A stretch of DNA of 39,784 bases from Lachnospiraceae bacterium (GTDB taxonomy: Bacteria > Bacillota > Clostridia > Lachnospirales > Lachnospiraceae): positions 1 through 39,784 of the forward strand of contig JAUNGG010000036.1 of the NCBI GenBank assembly GCA_030524635.1, written 5' to 3'. The notes below the pieces were generated by a model, which did not search any database, had not been told where the DNA came from, and saw only the letters and a program-made list of their open reading frames with translations. Position 1 is the first letter of the stretch. Each line of letters starts with the position of its first letter. Positions 16,874-25,810 of this stretch are shown in pieces. The position numbers and the translations under genes are program-made.

Positions 16874-18157
16874 TTACTTTCCAAAATAACTGCCGATGCC
16901 CGCTACCAGCCCGTCCGCCAATACATCCAGCGTTCCTGCTGAATGGTCAGATGCCTTATCTCCCAGCTCAATATCGATGCTGGGCACGGTGGAATAAGAG
17001 GTCTGAGTCAGATCCATCGCCATGGAACCGCCGGAAAAGATCTTGACTCCTGCTCCCTTAAGGCCGGAGATCAAACTCTCTCCCAATGCATTGTGCTTCT
17101 GCCAGTTGGAGGCCACCGGCTCCATCGCCCGGTAGGAGGCCACATCCGGCACACTCATATAAAATGCTCCCTTATCGCTTGTGGTAGAATCCCAGTGGAG
17201 GGCAATATGACAGTCTGCTGTATTATTGGCAATGACTGTGCGGGCAATGTTGTCCAACTGCACATCATCGCTTTCCCGGATCATCACCACATCATATCCA
17301 TTTGCCAGAAGCTTATCCTTCAGCACCTTAGCCAGGGCCAGCGTCACCTTCGCCTCCGGCGTTCCGTCAGAAAAGGTCATGCCGCTGGAAACTGCAATGG
17401 CCTTGGTCGCTCCAGCTCCGGTGGTGCCGCCGGTCACCTTCGCCGTTCCGTCTGGATGGCACAAGGTCTTAACGCTTCCGCCGCCGTTTGTTCCATGGCC
17501 TGCATTGACGCAGACGGTGATCTCCTTGCGGTTGGCTGCCTGGGAACGGTACATCATAGCAGAACCGGTCTTAATGGCAGAAAAATCTGCATATTTCCAG
17601 TTGGAATCGACTGTAATCGGACTTCCGTCGGATATTTGGGTTTTATTTCCATTTACACTGCCGCTTCCCGCTGATGCTGTGCCAACCGTGCCGCTGATGC
17701 TGCTTGGATCAGCTGCTGGCTGAGGCGCCTGAGTGGTAACCAGGCTTTTGGAAACATATAAGGTCTGTCCCTGATAGCTGACCCTGCACCACTGGTCACT
17801 GTCTCCGGTGCGGGTAAGGGCAGCTCCCGAATTTAATACAGCAGAAATATTCCCTGCATCCGCTGTATTCGGCGCTGTCCGCAGGCGTACCTGGGAACCC
17901 TTAATATATACCGTATCCGAAACATCCGTAAATGCGATGGTAGGCGCCATGGCCCGCTCCTGGTCATGCTGGCTGGTCTCCAGCTGAGCCTTCTCATCCT
18001 GACCAGCCTTGTCCTGATCCAAACCAGTCTGGTCCCCGGACACTGCTGTTTCTACCGGCAGATATTCCCGCCCGCTGCATCCTGTGGTCAACGATGCACT
18101 GATGCAGACTGCTGCAAGAACACAGGCTGCGTTTCTTCTATTTAATATCGTTTTCAT
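16874..18157 (-). CDS. lipoprotein with SH3b domain and Amidase_3 (N-acetylmuramoyl-L-alanine amidase)
   Basis: A 427-residue exported cell-wall hydrolase. The signal peptide ends in a lipobox-like SLTTGC with Cys27. A bacterial SH3 domain follows at roughly 80-150 (VYIKGSQVRLRTAPNTADAGNI...GQTLYVSKSLV), which usually binds wall peptide. The C-terminal ~230 residues resemble Amidase_3: VCVNAGHGTNGGG with the first zinc His, VVMIRESDDVQLDNIARTVIAN, HIALHWDST with a second zinc His, and SIDIELGDKASD with the likely catalytic Glu. Some motifs are divergent from classical CwlB enzymes. ATG 18157 follows GGAGGAGG. It has its own promoter and sits between mnmA and the kinase. Confidence 0.88.
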   Translation of the reverse strand: MKTILNRRNAACVLAAVCISASLTTGCSGREYLPVETAVSGDQTGLDQDKAGQDEKAQLETSQHDQERAMAPTIAFTDVSDTVYIKGSQVRLRTAPNTADAGNISAVLNSGAALTRTGDSDQWCRVSYQGQTLYVSKSLVTTQAPQPAADPSSISGTVGTASAGSGSVNGNKTQISDGSPITVDSNWKYADFSAIKTGSAMMYRSQAANRKEITVCVNAGHGTNGGGSVKTLCHPDGTAKVTGGTTGAGATKAIAVSSGMTFSDGTPEAKVTLALAKVLKDKLLANGYDVVMIRESDDVQLDNIARTVIANNTADCHIALHWDSTTSDKGAFYMSVPDVASYRAMEPVASNWQKHNALGESLISGLKGAGVKIFSGGSMAMDLTQTSYSTVPSIDIELGDKASDHSAGTLDVLADGLVAGIGSYFGK

Positions 18158-18210
18158 TTTCTTCCATTCCTCCTCCGGCTGTGCTTTCCTGCACATGCGT
18201 TATATGTTTC

Positions 18211-18239
18211 AGTTTACTACACCTGGGCTTATTTGTAAA
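18211..18239 (-). promoter_or_regulatory. promoter for the SH3b-amidase gene
   Basis: On the minus strand TTTACA (18234-18239) and TAAACT (18211-18216) are separated by 17 bases, about 55 bases before the start codon. Confidence 0.5.
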
Positions 18240-18346
18240 CACAGGCAGTTTTCACTTTTTTAACAGAATTCTTAAGGTTTTTATGGACGGGCAGCACTTA
18301 AGAACCGCTCCAGAGGAGCTTGGCATTTTATCAATCTCTTTCATAC

Positions 18347-18375
18347 AAAAAGACTCTGCTTGAAAAACAGAGTCT
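18347..18375 (-). terminator. terminator after mnmA
   Basis: An 8-bp perfect stem (AGACTCTG and CAGAGTCT, 9-base loop) is followed on the minus strand by TTTTTG. It is about 30 bases past the mnmA stop. Confidence 0.8.
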
Positions 18376-18405
18376 AAAATCCAAATTCTTCCAATGGAAG
18401 GCATT

Positions 18406-19512
18406 CTACAAGATGGTTCCGCCGCCAGCCACCACATCTCCCAGATAAAAGACCACCGCCTGTCCGGGGGTAACGGCCCGCACCGGCTCTGTGAACTTGC
18501 ACTCCACCAGGTCTTCTCCCACCTCTCTCAGGATACAGGGCGTTCCTCTGTGGCTGTAGCGGATCTTCGCCGTGACTTCCAGCTCTTTTCCATGAAGCCC
18601 ATCCACCGCCATCCAGTTCAAGCGGCTGCACCGGAGAGAATCTGCAAATACATCATCCCCTTCTCCGATCACCACCTCATTGGTCTCTGTCCGGATCTCT
18701 TTTACAAAGATCCGCCGTCCCATCGCCAGCCCCAGGCCCCGGCGCTGCCCGATGGTATAGTGAGTGATGCCCTGGTGCTGCCCCAGCACATTGCCGTGAA
18801 CATCCACGAAATTTCCCTTTGGAAGCTCTTTGCCGCTGTATTCCTTAATAAAGGAGGCGTAATCATGATCTGGGATAAAGCAGATTTCCTGGCTGTCCGG
18901 CTTGCTGGCTACCGGAAGCCCGATTTGTTCTGCAATCTCCCGGATCTGCTCCTTGGTATACTGCCCAACCGGCATCAGGGTGTGGGAAAGCTGGCGCTGG
19001 GTCAGATTATACAATGCATAAGTCTGATCCTTTGCTGCTGTGGCAGATACCTGAAGGGCAAACCGCCCATTCTCCAGGTGTGCGATCCTGGCATAATGGC
19101 CGGTGGCAATATAGTCCGCCCCCAGCGCCAGACTGCGGTCCAGCAGCGCCTCCCACTTTACATACCGGTTGCAGACGATGCAGGGATTAGGGGTACGGCC
19201 GTGAAGATATTCCTCCGCAAAGTAATCCATCACATGCTTCTGAAATTCCTTTTTAAAGTTCATCACATAATAAGGAATGTCCAGCCGCTCCGCCACACGC
19301 CTGGCATCATCTACCGCACTTAAGCCACAGCAGCCCCCATTTTCCTGGGAAAGCTCCTCCGGCTCATCCTGCCAGATCTGCATGGTCACACCGATCACAT
19401 CGCAGCCCTGCTCCTTTAACAGGTAGGCCGCCACGGAGGAATCGACTCCTCCTGACATGCCTACCACTACCTTCTTTCTTTGATGCTTCTGTATTGGATC
19501 CTGTCCGTTCAT
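18406..19512 (-). CDS. mnmA: tRNA-specific 2-thiouridylase
   Basis: A 368-residue cytosolic enzyme that thiolates U34 of Lys, Glu and Gln tRNAs. The PP-loop SGGVDSS is at 20-26. The catalytic pair Cys111 (NPCIVCN) and Cys211 (SQEICFIP) matches the cysteines that carry the persulfide in E. coli MnmA. The tRNA-binding stretch HYTIGQRRGLG is also present. The ATG has an AGGAG site. It follows iscU by 23 bases in the iscS-iscU-mnmA set, which places the sulfur donor (IscS) and acceptor together. A terminator follows. Confidence 0.97.
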   Translation of the reverse strand: MNGQDPIQKHQRKKVVVGMSGGVDSSVAAYLLKEQGCDVIGVTMQIWQDEPEELSQENGGCCGLSAVDDARRVAERLDIPYYVMNFKKEFQKHVMDYFAEEYLHGRTPNPCIVCNRYVKWEALLDRSLALGADYIATGHYARIAHLENGRFALQVSATAAKDQTYALYNLTQRQLSHTLMPVGQYTKEQIREIAEQIGLPVASKPDSQEICFIPDHDYASFIKEYSGKELPKGNFVDVHGNVLGQHQGITHYTIGQRRGLGLAMGRRIFVKEIRTETNEVVIGEGDDVFADSLRCSRLNWMAVDGLHGKELEVTAKIRYSHRGTPCILREVGEDLVECKFTEPVRAVTPGQAVVFYLGDVVAGGGTIL

Positions 19513-19535
19513 CTGCTCCTGTATTCCTCCAGAAA

Positions 19536-19973
19536 TTAATACTCCTCTTCTTCCTCTCCCTCACCGATATCGCTCTTCGGCTTATCCAGCCCTTCGATCT
19601 GGATATTATTTTTCTGGGCATAATCCCAAAGCGCGGCATGAATCGCCTCCTCTGCCAGCAAAGAGCAGTGAACCTTCACAGGAGGAAGGCCGTCCAGCGC
19701 CTCCATCACTGCCTTATTGGTTACCTGCATCGCCTCCTGGACGGACTTTCCCTTAACCAGCTCCGTGGCCATGCTGCTGGTTGCCACTGCCGCGCCGCAG
19801 CCGAAGGTTTTAAACTTCACATCCCGGATGATCTGATTTTCATCGATGTCCAGGTAAATCCGCATAATATCGCCGCACTTGGCATTGCCCACGGTACCGG
19901 TACCGCTGGCATTCTCGATCTCTCCTACATTTCTTGGATGCTGAAAATGATCCATAACTTTATCTGAATACAT
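19536..19973 (-). CDS. iscU: iron-sulfur cluster assembly scaffold IscU/NifU-N
   Basis: A 145-residue scaffold on which Fe-S clusters are built. The three ligand cysteines are Cys33 (NAKCGD), Cys59 (FGCGAAVA) and Cys103 (VHCSLLAEEA), with the conserved Asp35. The core is of normal length; a short acidic tail (GEGEEEEEY) ends the protein. ATG 19973 has AAGGAGA upstream and the protein begins MYSDKVMDHFQHPRN, a typical IscU start; the longer ORF form overlaps iscS. It is co-transcribed with iscS and mnmA. Confidence 0.96.
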   Translation of the reverse strand: MYSDKVMDHFQHPRNVGEIENASGTGTVGNAKCGDIMRIYLDIDENQIIRDVKFKTFGCGAAVATSSMATELVKGKSVQEAMQVTNKAVMEALDGLPPVKVHCSLLAEEAIHAALWDYAQKNNIQIEGLDKPKSDIGEGEEEEEY

Positions 19974-20046
19974 AACTGGTTCTCCTTTACTTATTCTCAG
20001 GTGATTGTACAGCATGATCTGGCTGTGCTTTCCCGCATTTTCTTTT

Positions 20047-21243
20047 TTATTTCTTCGCCCCATGCTTCACAAAATCTTCATACAATGGAGACATGCTGCG
20101 AAGCCGCTCTACGATCCGCTTGATCTCGCCGGCCACATAATCCATCTCTTCTATGGTATTCTCCTCACTTAAGGTCAGACGCAGAGAGCCGTGAGCGATC
20201 TCGTGAGGCAGTCCGATGGCAAGCAGCACATGGGACGGATCCAGGGAGCCGGAGGTGCAGGCAGAACCGCTGGAACCGCAGATGCCGGCCATATCCAGCA
20301 TGATCAGCAGGGACTCACCCTCAATAAACTGGAATGCAAAATTGCAGTTATTCGGAAGCCGGTTGGTGCGGTGGCCGTTGACTCTGGTATACGGAACCTG
20401 TGCCAGGACCCGCTCAATCAGGTAATCCCGAAGCTCCTGCTCCTTCTTCGCCCGCTCCTCCATATTGGCGGCGGCAAGCTCTGCCGCTTTGCCGAGACCT
20501 ACGATACCAGGAACATTCTCTGTGCCGGCACGGCGCTTTCTCTCCTGGGCACCGCCGTGGACGAAGGAACGGATCTTCACTCCGGTGCGGATATATAAGA
20601 ATCCAATGCCCTTGGGCCCGTTGATCTTATGGCCGCTGGCACTCATCATATCGATATGAAGCTCATCTACATTGATGGGCACATGACCGTAAGCCTGAAC
20701 CGCATCGGTGTGGAACAAAATCCCATGCTCCTTTGCGATTTCTCCGATCTCCCGGATTGGCTCAATGGTTCCGATCTCATTGTTGGCAAACATAATGGAT
20801 ATCAGAATGGTGTCCGGACGGATGGCTTTCTTTAACTCATCCAGCTTAACCACACCGTTTTCATCCACATCCAGATAGGTTACCTCATAGCCCTGCTTCT
20901 CCAGATATTCACAGGTATGCAGGATGGCATGATGCTCGATCTTGCTGGTGATAATATGGCGCCCCTTCTGGCTGTAGGCCTCTGCCGTTGCCTTCAGCGC
21001 CCAGTTGTCCGCCTCGCTTCCGCCTGCTGTAAAATAAATCTCCTGGGTCTTAGCCCCGATGGATGTTGCAATCGTCTCCCTGGCATCGGTTACCGCCTTC
21101 TTGCTGATGCCGGAAAATTCGTATACGGAGGACGGGTTTCCATAAAACTCTGTAAAATAAGGAAGCATCGCCTCTACTACCTTTGGATTGGTCTTTGTAG
21201 TAGCTGCATTATCCAAATAGATCAGTCTTTTCTCTTCACTCAT
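20047..21243 (-). CDS. iscS: cysteine desulfurase (IscS/NifS family)
   Basis: A 398-residue PLP enzyme that takes sulfur from cysteine for Fe-S clusters and tRNA thiolation. It starts YLDNAATTKTNP, the family signature. His104 stacks on the cofactor, Lys206 in SASGHKINGPKG forms the Schiff base, and the mobile catalytic Cys329 is in SSGSACTSGSLDPSHV. The long loop around that cysteine is typical of IscS/NifS group I. AGGCGG precedes the ATG. First gene of the operon, with a good promoter. No Rrf2/IscR regulator is adjacent. Confidence 0.96.
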   Translation of the reverse strand: MSEEKRLIYLDNAATTKTNPKVVEAMLPYFTEFYGNPSSVYEFSGISKKAVTDARETIATSIGAKTQEIYFTAGGSEADNWALKATAEAYSQKGRHIITSKIEHHAILHTCEYLEKQGYEVTYLDVDENGVVKLDELKKAIRPDTILISIMFANNEIGTIEPIREIGEIAKEHGILFHTDAVQAYGHVPINVDELHIDMMSASGHKINGPKGIGFLYIRTGVKIRSFVHGGAQERKRRAGTENVPGIVGLGKAAELAAANMEERAKKEQELRDYLIERVLAQVPYTRVNGHRTNRLPNNCNFAFQFIEGESLLIMLDMAGICGSSGSACTSGSLDPSHVLLAIGLPHEIAHGSLRLTLSEENTIEEMDYVAGEIKRIVERLRSMSPLYEDFVKHGAKK

Positions 21244-21312
21244 GGTTACTATACCGCCTTTCTATCTATCAGAAAAAGGAATCTGTTACGATTCACTAAC
21301 TTTCCAAAGCTT

Positions 21313-21341
21313 ACTATACCACATATTTCCTAGTAATTCAA
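21313..21341 (-). promoter_or_regulatory. promoter for iscS-iscU-mnmA (extended -10)
   Basis: On the minus strand TTGAAT (21336-21341), a 17-base spacer and TATAGT (21313-21318), with TGG directly before the -10. Confidence 0.65.
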
Positions 21342-21390
21342 TATGATTTTATGACTTTCCATGTGCACGGTCTCGTTACTTTTTCATCAA

Positions 21391-21425
21391 ATTCTGCAGG
21401 ATATTTTTCCACGAAATTGCAGAAT
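21391..21425. repeat. 8-bp inverted repeat in the iscS / regulator intergenic region
   Basis: ATTCTGCA (21391-21398) and TGCAGAAT (21418-21425) are exact complements separated by 19 bases. Position is between the divergent iscS and XRE regulator promoters. A binding-site role is only a guess. Confidence 0.35.
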
Positions 21426-21443
21426 CCTTTCACCAGTTTAAAA

Positions 21444-21498
21444 ACCGAGATTATAAAGGAATTATTTTCCCTAAATACCGAGATTTAAAAGGAATTAT
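21444..21498 (+). promoter_or_regulatory. pair of 22-bp direct repeats upstream of the XRE regulator
   Basis: Two copies that begin ACCGAGATT and end AAAGGAATTAT lie at 21444-21465 and 21477-21498. They match at 20 of 22 positions and are 33 bases apart, about three helical turns. The second copy overlaps the -35 region for the TATACT box at 21517-21522. They are good operator candidates for the regulator encoded next. Confidence 0.6.
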
Positions 21499-21559
21499 GA
21501 CTGTAAATCTTCCATATATACTAAAAAGAGTTTCAAAATACGATGGGAGGGCTGTCTAA

Positions 21560-21889
21560 ATGCGAACAAATTATATCGGCGAACGAATTACGAGGCTGCG
21601 CCTGGCAAAAGGCCTGTCCGAATACAGCTTGAGCAAACACATTGGAAAATGTGAAAGCTATATCAATAAGGTTTCATCCGGCCACATCACGCCGTCCCTT
21701 GACATGTTAAATACGATCTGTGAATTCTTCGGGCTTACCTTGTCTGAATTTTTCCAGGAAGATGCTCCCCCTTTTTCTCCCACAGCGGCTAAGATCACAT
21801 CCCTTCTTCCAGAATTAAGCGAGGAGGAACTGAAAAGCCTGCTGGTGATTGTGGAATCTATGAAAAACCGGGAGAAGGAGGAGAACTAA
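21560..21889 (+). CDS. XRE-family helix-turn-helix regulator
   Basis: A 109-residue DNA-binding protein. Residues 7-62 form a Cro/CI-type HTH (IGERITRLRLAKGLSEYSLSKHIGKCESYINKVSSGHITPSLDMLNTICEFFGLTLSEFF). The remaining tail is helical and charged and probably aids dimerisation. GGGAGGG precedes the ATG at suitable distance. Direct repeats upstream suggest autoregulation. Its stop lies inside a large hairpin terminator, which separates it from the flippase gene. Target genes are unknown. Confidence 0.88.
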   Translation: MRTNYIGERITRLRLAKGLSEYSLSKHIGKCESYINKVSSGHITPSLDMLNTICEFFGLTLSEFFQEDAPPFSPTAAKITSLLPELSEEELKSLLVIVESMKNREKEEN

Positions 21890-21918
21890 ACGCTGGGCGT
21901 TCTATCTTCTCCTCCTTT
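21875..21918 (+). terminator. terminator overlapping the XRE gene stop
   Basis: An 11-bp outer stem (AAGGAGGAGAA and TTCTCCTCCTT) encloses a second hairpin AACGC-TGG-GCGTT; TTTCT follows. The stop codon of the regulator is inside. The outer arm also buries a strong ribosome-site-like GGAGGAG. Confidence 0.65.
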
Positions 21919-21960
21919 CTCATACCATATAATAATTTTCCTCCCGGAGCCTCAGATCAC

Positions 21961-23526
21961 ATGCTTCCATCCCTGTCCCGACTTTCCCCGAAAAAACGTG
22001 CATTTCTAACCGGAACCCTGCTGCTGACCGGAACTGGATTTCTGTGCAGGATCCTGGGCTTTTTCTACCGTATCTTCATGTCCCGGACCATCGGCGCTGA
22101 GGGACTGGGAATCTACAATACGGTCCATCCCGTTTTCGGCATCTGCTTTGCCGTATGTGCCGGATCGATCCAGACCGCCCTCTCCCAGTATGTGGCCGCC
22201 AACCAGAAAAAGGGCCGCTCCGTGTTCCGGACCGGCCTGTGCATCTCTCTGGCACTTTCTGCCCTGCTGGCAGTTTTCATTTGCCGTCATGCAGCCTTGA
22301 TTGCAGAGCGGTTCCTGTTGGAACCCCGGTGTGAGCCTTATCTTCTGGTAATGGCGCTGTCCGTCCCCTTCGCTGCTCTTCACGCCTGCATCAACGGATA
22401 TTACTACGGGATGCAGAAGTCAAAGGTTCCTGCCTTTTCCCAGGTAGCAGAACAGATCATCCGCATGACTGCTGTCTTCGGGATCGTGCAGGTGATGCAA
22501 CAGGAAGGACGGGAGATCACCGTATCCCTGGCTGTCTATGGACACCTGATCGGAGAGATGGCTTCGGCAGGCTTTACCCTTCTCTGTCTGATCTTCTGTC
22601 CGCCCGAGGGCAAACATCCACACAGGCAAAGCACATTCTCCATTCCCTTTTTCCAGGAGAATGCCCTTCCGCTGATGACCCTGGCTCTTCCGCTGATGGG
22701 AAACCGGCTGGTGTTAAACCTCCTTGCCAGCGCGGAAGCCATCTGGATCCCGAACCGGCTGACAGCCTTCGGGTTAAGCAGCAACGATGCCTTTTCCGTT
22801 TACGGCGTTCTCACCGGCATGGCCCTGCCCTTTATCATGTTTCCCTCCGCCATCACCAACTCCATCGCCGTCCTGCTTCTCCCCACGGTGGCCCAGGCCC
22901 AGGCGGAAGGGCGGCGGGAGCAGATCTCCTCCACCATCTCCATGGCGCTGCGCTACAGCCTGTACATGGGGATCCTGTGCACCGGTATCTTCTGCATCTA
23001 CGGCCATGAGCTGGGTACCAGCGTATTCCACAATCCTTCCGCCGGAGCCTATATCCGCGCCCTGGGATGGCTGTGTCCCTTTATGTATCTGGCGACCACA
23101 CTGGGCAGTATCTTAAACGGCCTGGGAAAAACCTCCGCCACCTTTCTCCAGAACGTATGCGCCATGCTGCTGCGGCTCACCTTCGTCCTTTTCGGTATCC
23201 CAAATTTAGGCATGAAGGCATATCTCTGGGGAATCCTGGCAAGCGAGATCTTCCTGGCGCTGTGGCATCTGATCACCCTGCGGGATTTCGCGGCCTTTTC
23301 CTGGAATGCAGCGGAAATGATCGGGAAACCAGTAATGCTGATGATCCTGGGATGCTGGCTGAATCAGAAATTCTGGCTTTTTCTGCTTCCTCTTTTAAGA
23401 CCCCTTCCCCTGGAGCCGGGAGCCGCATGGTCCTTTCTGGGTACTGCTCTGAAGATCGGGACGCTGTGCGGGATATATGGAGTGTTTCTGATTGGATGGC
23501 ATATCCTCTCACGCCTCAGCCGTTGA
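21961..23526 (+). CDS. SpoVB/MurJ-like polysaccharide (lipid-linked) flippase, MOP superfamily
   Basis: A 521-residue integral membrane protein with about 14 helices. The N-terminal TGTLLLTGTGFLCRILGFFYRIFMSRTIGAEGLGIYN strongly resembles stage V sporulation protein B and related flippases for lipid-linked wall precursors. Internal stretches such as AQAEGRREQISSTISMALRYSLYMG and YIRALGWLCPFMYLATTLGSILNGLGK also fit SpoVB. The start ATG 21961 has only a weak GGAG 11 bases upstream. The stop overlaps the end of the convergent GGDEF gene by 18 bases. Likely role in cortex or wall precursor export; the exact substrate is not readable. Confidence 0.85.
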   Translation: MLPSLSRLSPKKRAFLTGTLLLTGTGFLCRILGFFYRIFMSRTIGAEGLGIYNTVHPVFGICFAVCAGSIQTALSQYVAANQKKGRSVFRTGLCISLALSALLAVFICRHAALIAERFLLEPRCEPYLLVMALSVPFAALHACINGYYYGMQKSKVPAFSQVAEQIIRMTAVFGIVQVMQQEGREITVSLAVYGHLIGEMASAGFTLLCLIFCPPEGKHPHRQSTFSIPFFQENALPLMTLALPLMGNRLVLNLLASAEAIWIPNRLTAFGLSSNDAFSVYGVLTGMALPFIMFPSAITNSIAVLLLPTVAQAQAEGRREQISSTISMALRYSLYMGILCTGIFCIYGHELGTSVFHNPSAGAYIRALGWLCPFMYLATTLGSILNGLGKTSATFLQNVCAMLLRLTFVLFGIPNLGMKAYLWGILASEIFLALWHLITLRDFAAFSWNAAEMIGKPVMLMILGCWLNQKFWLFLLPLLRPLPLEPGAAWSFLGTALKIGTLCGIYGVFLIGWHILSRLSR

Positions 23527-24654
23527 AAACAACCACAAGGTCTCCTGCCCCGTCCCTTCGGAATGCTTCACATACAGCACCTGCAGCTTCAGCCAGGTAC
23601 CATCCTTTTTCTGATACCGGAACTCCGGTGCGGCTTCCTGTTCCAGCCGATTTTTCAGATAATCGTAATTGCAGAAATCCTCAAACACGCCCTGATACTC
23701 CGGCTTTACCAGACGATAGGAATAGCGCAGCAATCCTTTGCTGAATTTACCGTCCTCTTCCCTTAAAATCTCCTTGAAATAGGAAGGAATAAACAGATAC
23801 CGGATAGTATCCTTGCTCAGATCCACAAAGTAAACGCCTTTAAACTGTGGAGCCAGAACCGCTAAAAAGGTATCCATATCCTGCTTTTCTGCTATCAGGC
23901 GGGCCGTCTTCTCATCCAGAAGCCGGTTCTGCCGCTCGCTCCCATTATTTTCATAATACTGCTGCTTATCTAACCCCATCCGCGACTCTGCAGTATTTAC
24001 AATGTCCATAACATCTATATGCTGGTTCCGCCATTCAATTCCAACCGACATCTCGTAGCCATACTTCTTCACCTGGCTGCGCGCTGCTTCTGCCCGGTCA
24101 TATACCCACTGCCGTTCCCGGTTCCGGCACAGCACTACGAATTCATCGCCGCCGATTCGGAAGACAGGATCCGAAATAAACTTCTCCTTCAGCGCCTTTG
24201 CCGTTCGGATCAGCATCTGATCTCCTGCCAGATGGCCTAATCGGTTATTGATCTCATGCAGCCCATTGGCATCCACATACACACAGGCAAAGGAGCGGTA
24301 CGGCGCCTGTTTCATCTCAAGGAGGACTTCGTGATAGCGTTTTCGATTCATCAGTCCGGTCATGGCATCCGTCTGGCTCATCAGATCCAGACGCTGATAG
24401 CTGGCACACTGCTCTGCTGTAATGGAAAAGCTGAGGGCTACCTGCTCCAAAGGCTCTGCCGTTTCCCAGCGTCTCTTCATATTTACGGCTCCCAGCACAC
24501 CGATGGTTTTCCCATCCTGGCGGCGGACTGGAACCATCATATAATTTTTTACATTCCACCGCAGAAAATCTTCATGCTGAGTCAGATCTTTCTCCAGATA
24601 AAACTCACCTGGATTGCAGATCGCTTCCCCTTCCTTCTGGAGGATGGCAAACAC
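23509..24654 (-). CDS. GAF (part)-GGDEF-PAS-like region of a diguanylate cyclase, downstream part of a split gene
   Basis: The open frame encodes the last ~40 residues of a GAF-like domain, a GGDEF domain at about 95-240, and a C-terminal PAS-like domain (about 245-381). The active-site motif is canonical GGDEF (168-172) and the substrate loop reads DANGLHEINNRLGHLAGD, so cyclase activity is plausible. No RxxD inhibitory site precedes it. The only start, GTG 24654, sits in mid-domain (EVFAILQ) with its GGAG touching the codon. The frame stays open upstream to about 24755, where it joins the sensor frame after a one-base shift. It is probably not an independent gene. Confidence 0.75.
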   Translation of the reverse strand: MFAILQKEGEAICNPGEFYLEKDLTQHEDFLRWNVKNYMMVPVRRQDGKTIGVLGAVNMKRRWETAEPLEQVALSFSITAEQCASYQRLDLMSQTDAMTGLMNRKRYHEVLLEMKQAPYRSFACVYVDANGLHEINNRLGHLAGDQMLIRTAKALKEKFISDPVFRIGGDEFVVLCRNRERQWVYDRAEAARSQVKKYGYEMSVGIEWRNQHIDVMDIVNTAESRMGLDKQQYYENNGSERQNRLLDEKTARLIAEKQDMDTFLAVLAPQFKGVYFVDLSKDTIRYLFIPSYFKEILREEDGKFSKGLLRYSYRLVKPEYQGVFEDFCNYDYLKNRLEQEAAPEFRYQKKDGTWLKLQVLYVKHSEGTGQETLWLFSTAEA

Positions 24655-24689
24655 CTCCGGGAACTGCTCCCGAAACAGGGTATCATGCG

Positions 24690-25706
24690 TTAACTGTTCT
24701 GCACCCCGGCTGCTCCACAGGCGGCTTTGTCCAAAAGTGAAATCCCCCAGAAAAAGGCAACCTCTGCCGTAGTAAAGCTGGCGATCGCCTGCAGCGCATC
24801 CCGAAAATGTTCTGGCTGCGTATGAGCAAAAAACAAGTTCTGTTCCACATCCAGAATGTAGGTTACATTCTTTAAATTCTGCTCGCTTTCCAGCTTTTCC
24901 CGCTGGATATCCTGTACCGTCCAGTCCTCCTCGTGAACCGGCGCATAGCCGGTGTAGAAATTCTCATTTGCTTTTTCCGATCGAAATACCGTCACACCAC
25001 TGTTTCCCTGGGAAAAATCAAAGGTAAATTGTTCCCTGCTGTAGCCTTTTTCCGCCTTTCTGTCCTGCAGCTCATCCATATTTGCCGGATGTTCATGCCA
25101 GGTATCCAGCAAAAACTGCCTTGTCTCCTTTTCAATAATGAAAAACTGCATCTCCGTGCCATAATCCAGCCCGGGAAATACGTCTGCCAGCCGTTCCAGA
25201 TCAAGACTGCCGCAGAGCACAGCAGCCGTTTCACCATCCTTTTCAACCGGCAGACAGGCCCTCACAGCAGCCAGAGACTGCTGAGCAAGCCCCTGATGAA
25301 AGGAAATATGAAAGCCTTCCTCTGCTTCCTTCTCAAAGGAAAGCAGCCCTCCTGCATCGATCCGATCTCCATTTGGCGGAAGAATCTGATCTCCTGGAAG
25401 CAGAAGCTCCAGCTGGGAGACTATGCCCATTCCGCTGAGCACATCCAGTTGATGCTGCAGTGTCTCATCATCTGTCCAATCAGAGCATTTCATGATTTCC
25501 GCCACTGATTCCAGATAATTTCTGCTTTCCTCCAGATTCTGGTCCACCACCGCTGCCACCTGGTCCACATATCCGGTCAGGCGGCGGAAGCACCGGTCAC
25601 GTTCAACATGATAATAAACTGTAGTCATAATGCTCAGGGTAGCGCCCAGAGCAATCAGTAAAAACAAAGTTGTCCAGATCCGTTTGCTTGGTTTTTTCCA
25701 TTTCAA
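24690..25706 (-). CDS. membrane sensor domain, upstream part of the split GGDEF gene
   Basis: This part has a membrane helix near the N-terminus (IWTTLFLLIALGATLSIMTTV), an extracytoplasmic dCache-like sensor of about 240 residues, and the beginning of a GAF-like region. It then runs out of frame into a short unrelated tail (DKAACGAAGVQNS) and stops. No second membrane segment is obvious. The start is taken as TTG 25706, since GAGGTG lies 6 bases upstream; GTG 25715 is an alternative. It has its own near-consensus promoter. Together with 23509-24654 it would form one sensor-GAF-GGDEF protein of about 735 residues. Confidence 0.75.
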   Translation of the reverse strand: MKWKKPSKRIWTTLFLLIALGATLSIMTTVYYHVERDRCFRRLTGYVDQVAAVVDQNLEESRNYLESVAEIMKCSDWTDDETLQHQLDVLSGMGIVSQLELLLPGDQILPPNGDRIDAGGLLSFEKEAEEGFHISFHQGLAQQSLAAVRACLPVEKDGETAAVLCGSLDLERLADVFPGLDYGTEMQFFIIEKETRQFLLDTWHEHPANMDELQDRKAEKGYSREQFTFDFSQGNSGVTVFRSEKANENFYTGYAPVHEEDWTVQDIQREKLESEQNLKNVTYILDVEQNLFFAHTQPEHFRDALQAIASFTTAEVAFFWGISLLDKAACGAAGVQNS

Positions 25707-25810
25707 TGTATGCACCTCATTTGTGTAAAACTCCAGCTGTCTATGTAGGCAAGCGGATATTCACAATACCCAAGGGTCATGCGGCCTACTTCACTGCCTG
25801 ATGATTTAAA

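Noticed and set aside
18394-19323. 309-codon plus-strand ORF
   Set aside because: Fully antisense to mnmA, which has complete catalytic motifs.
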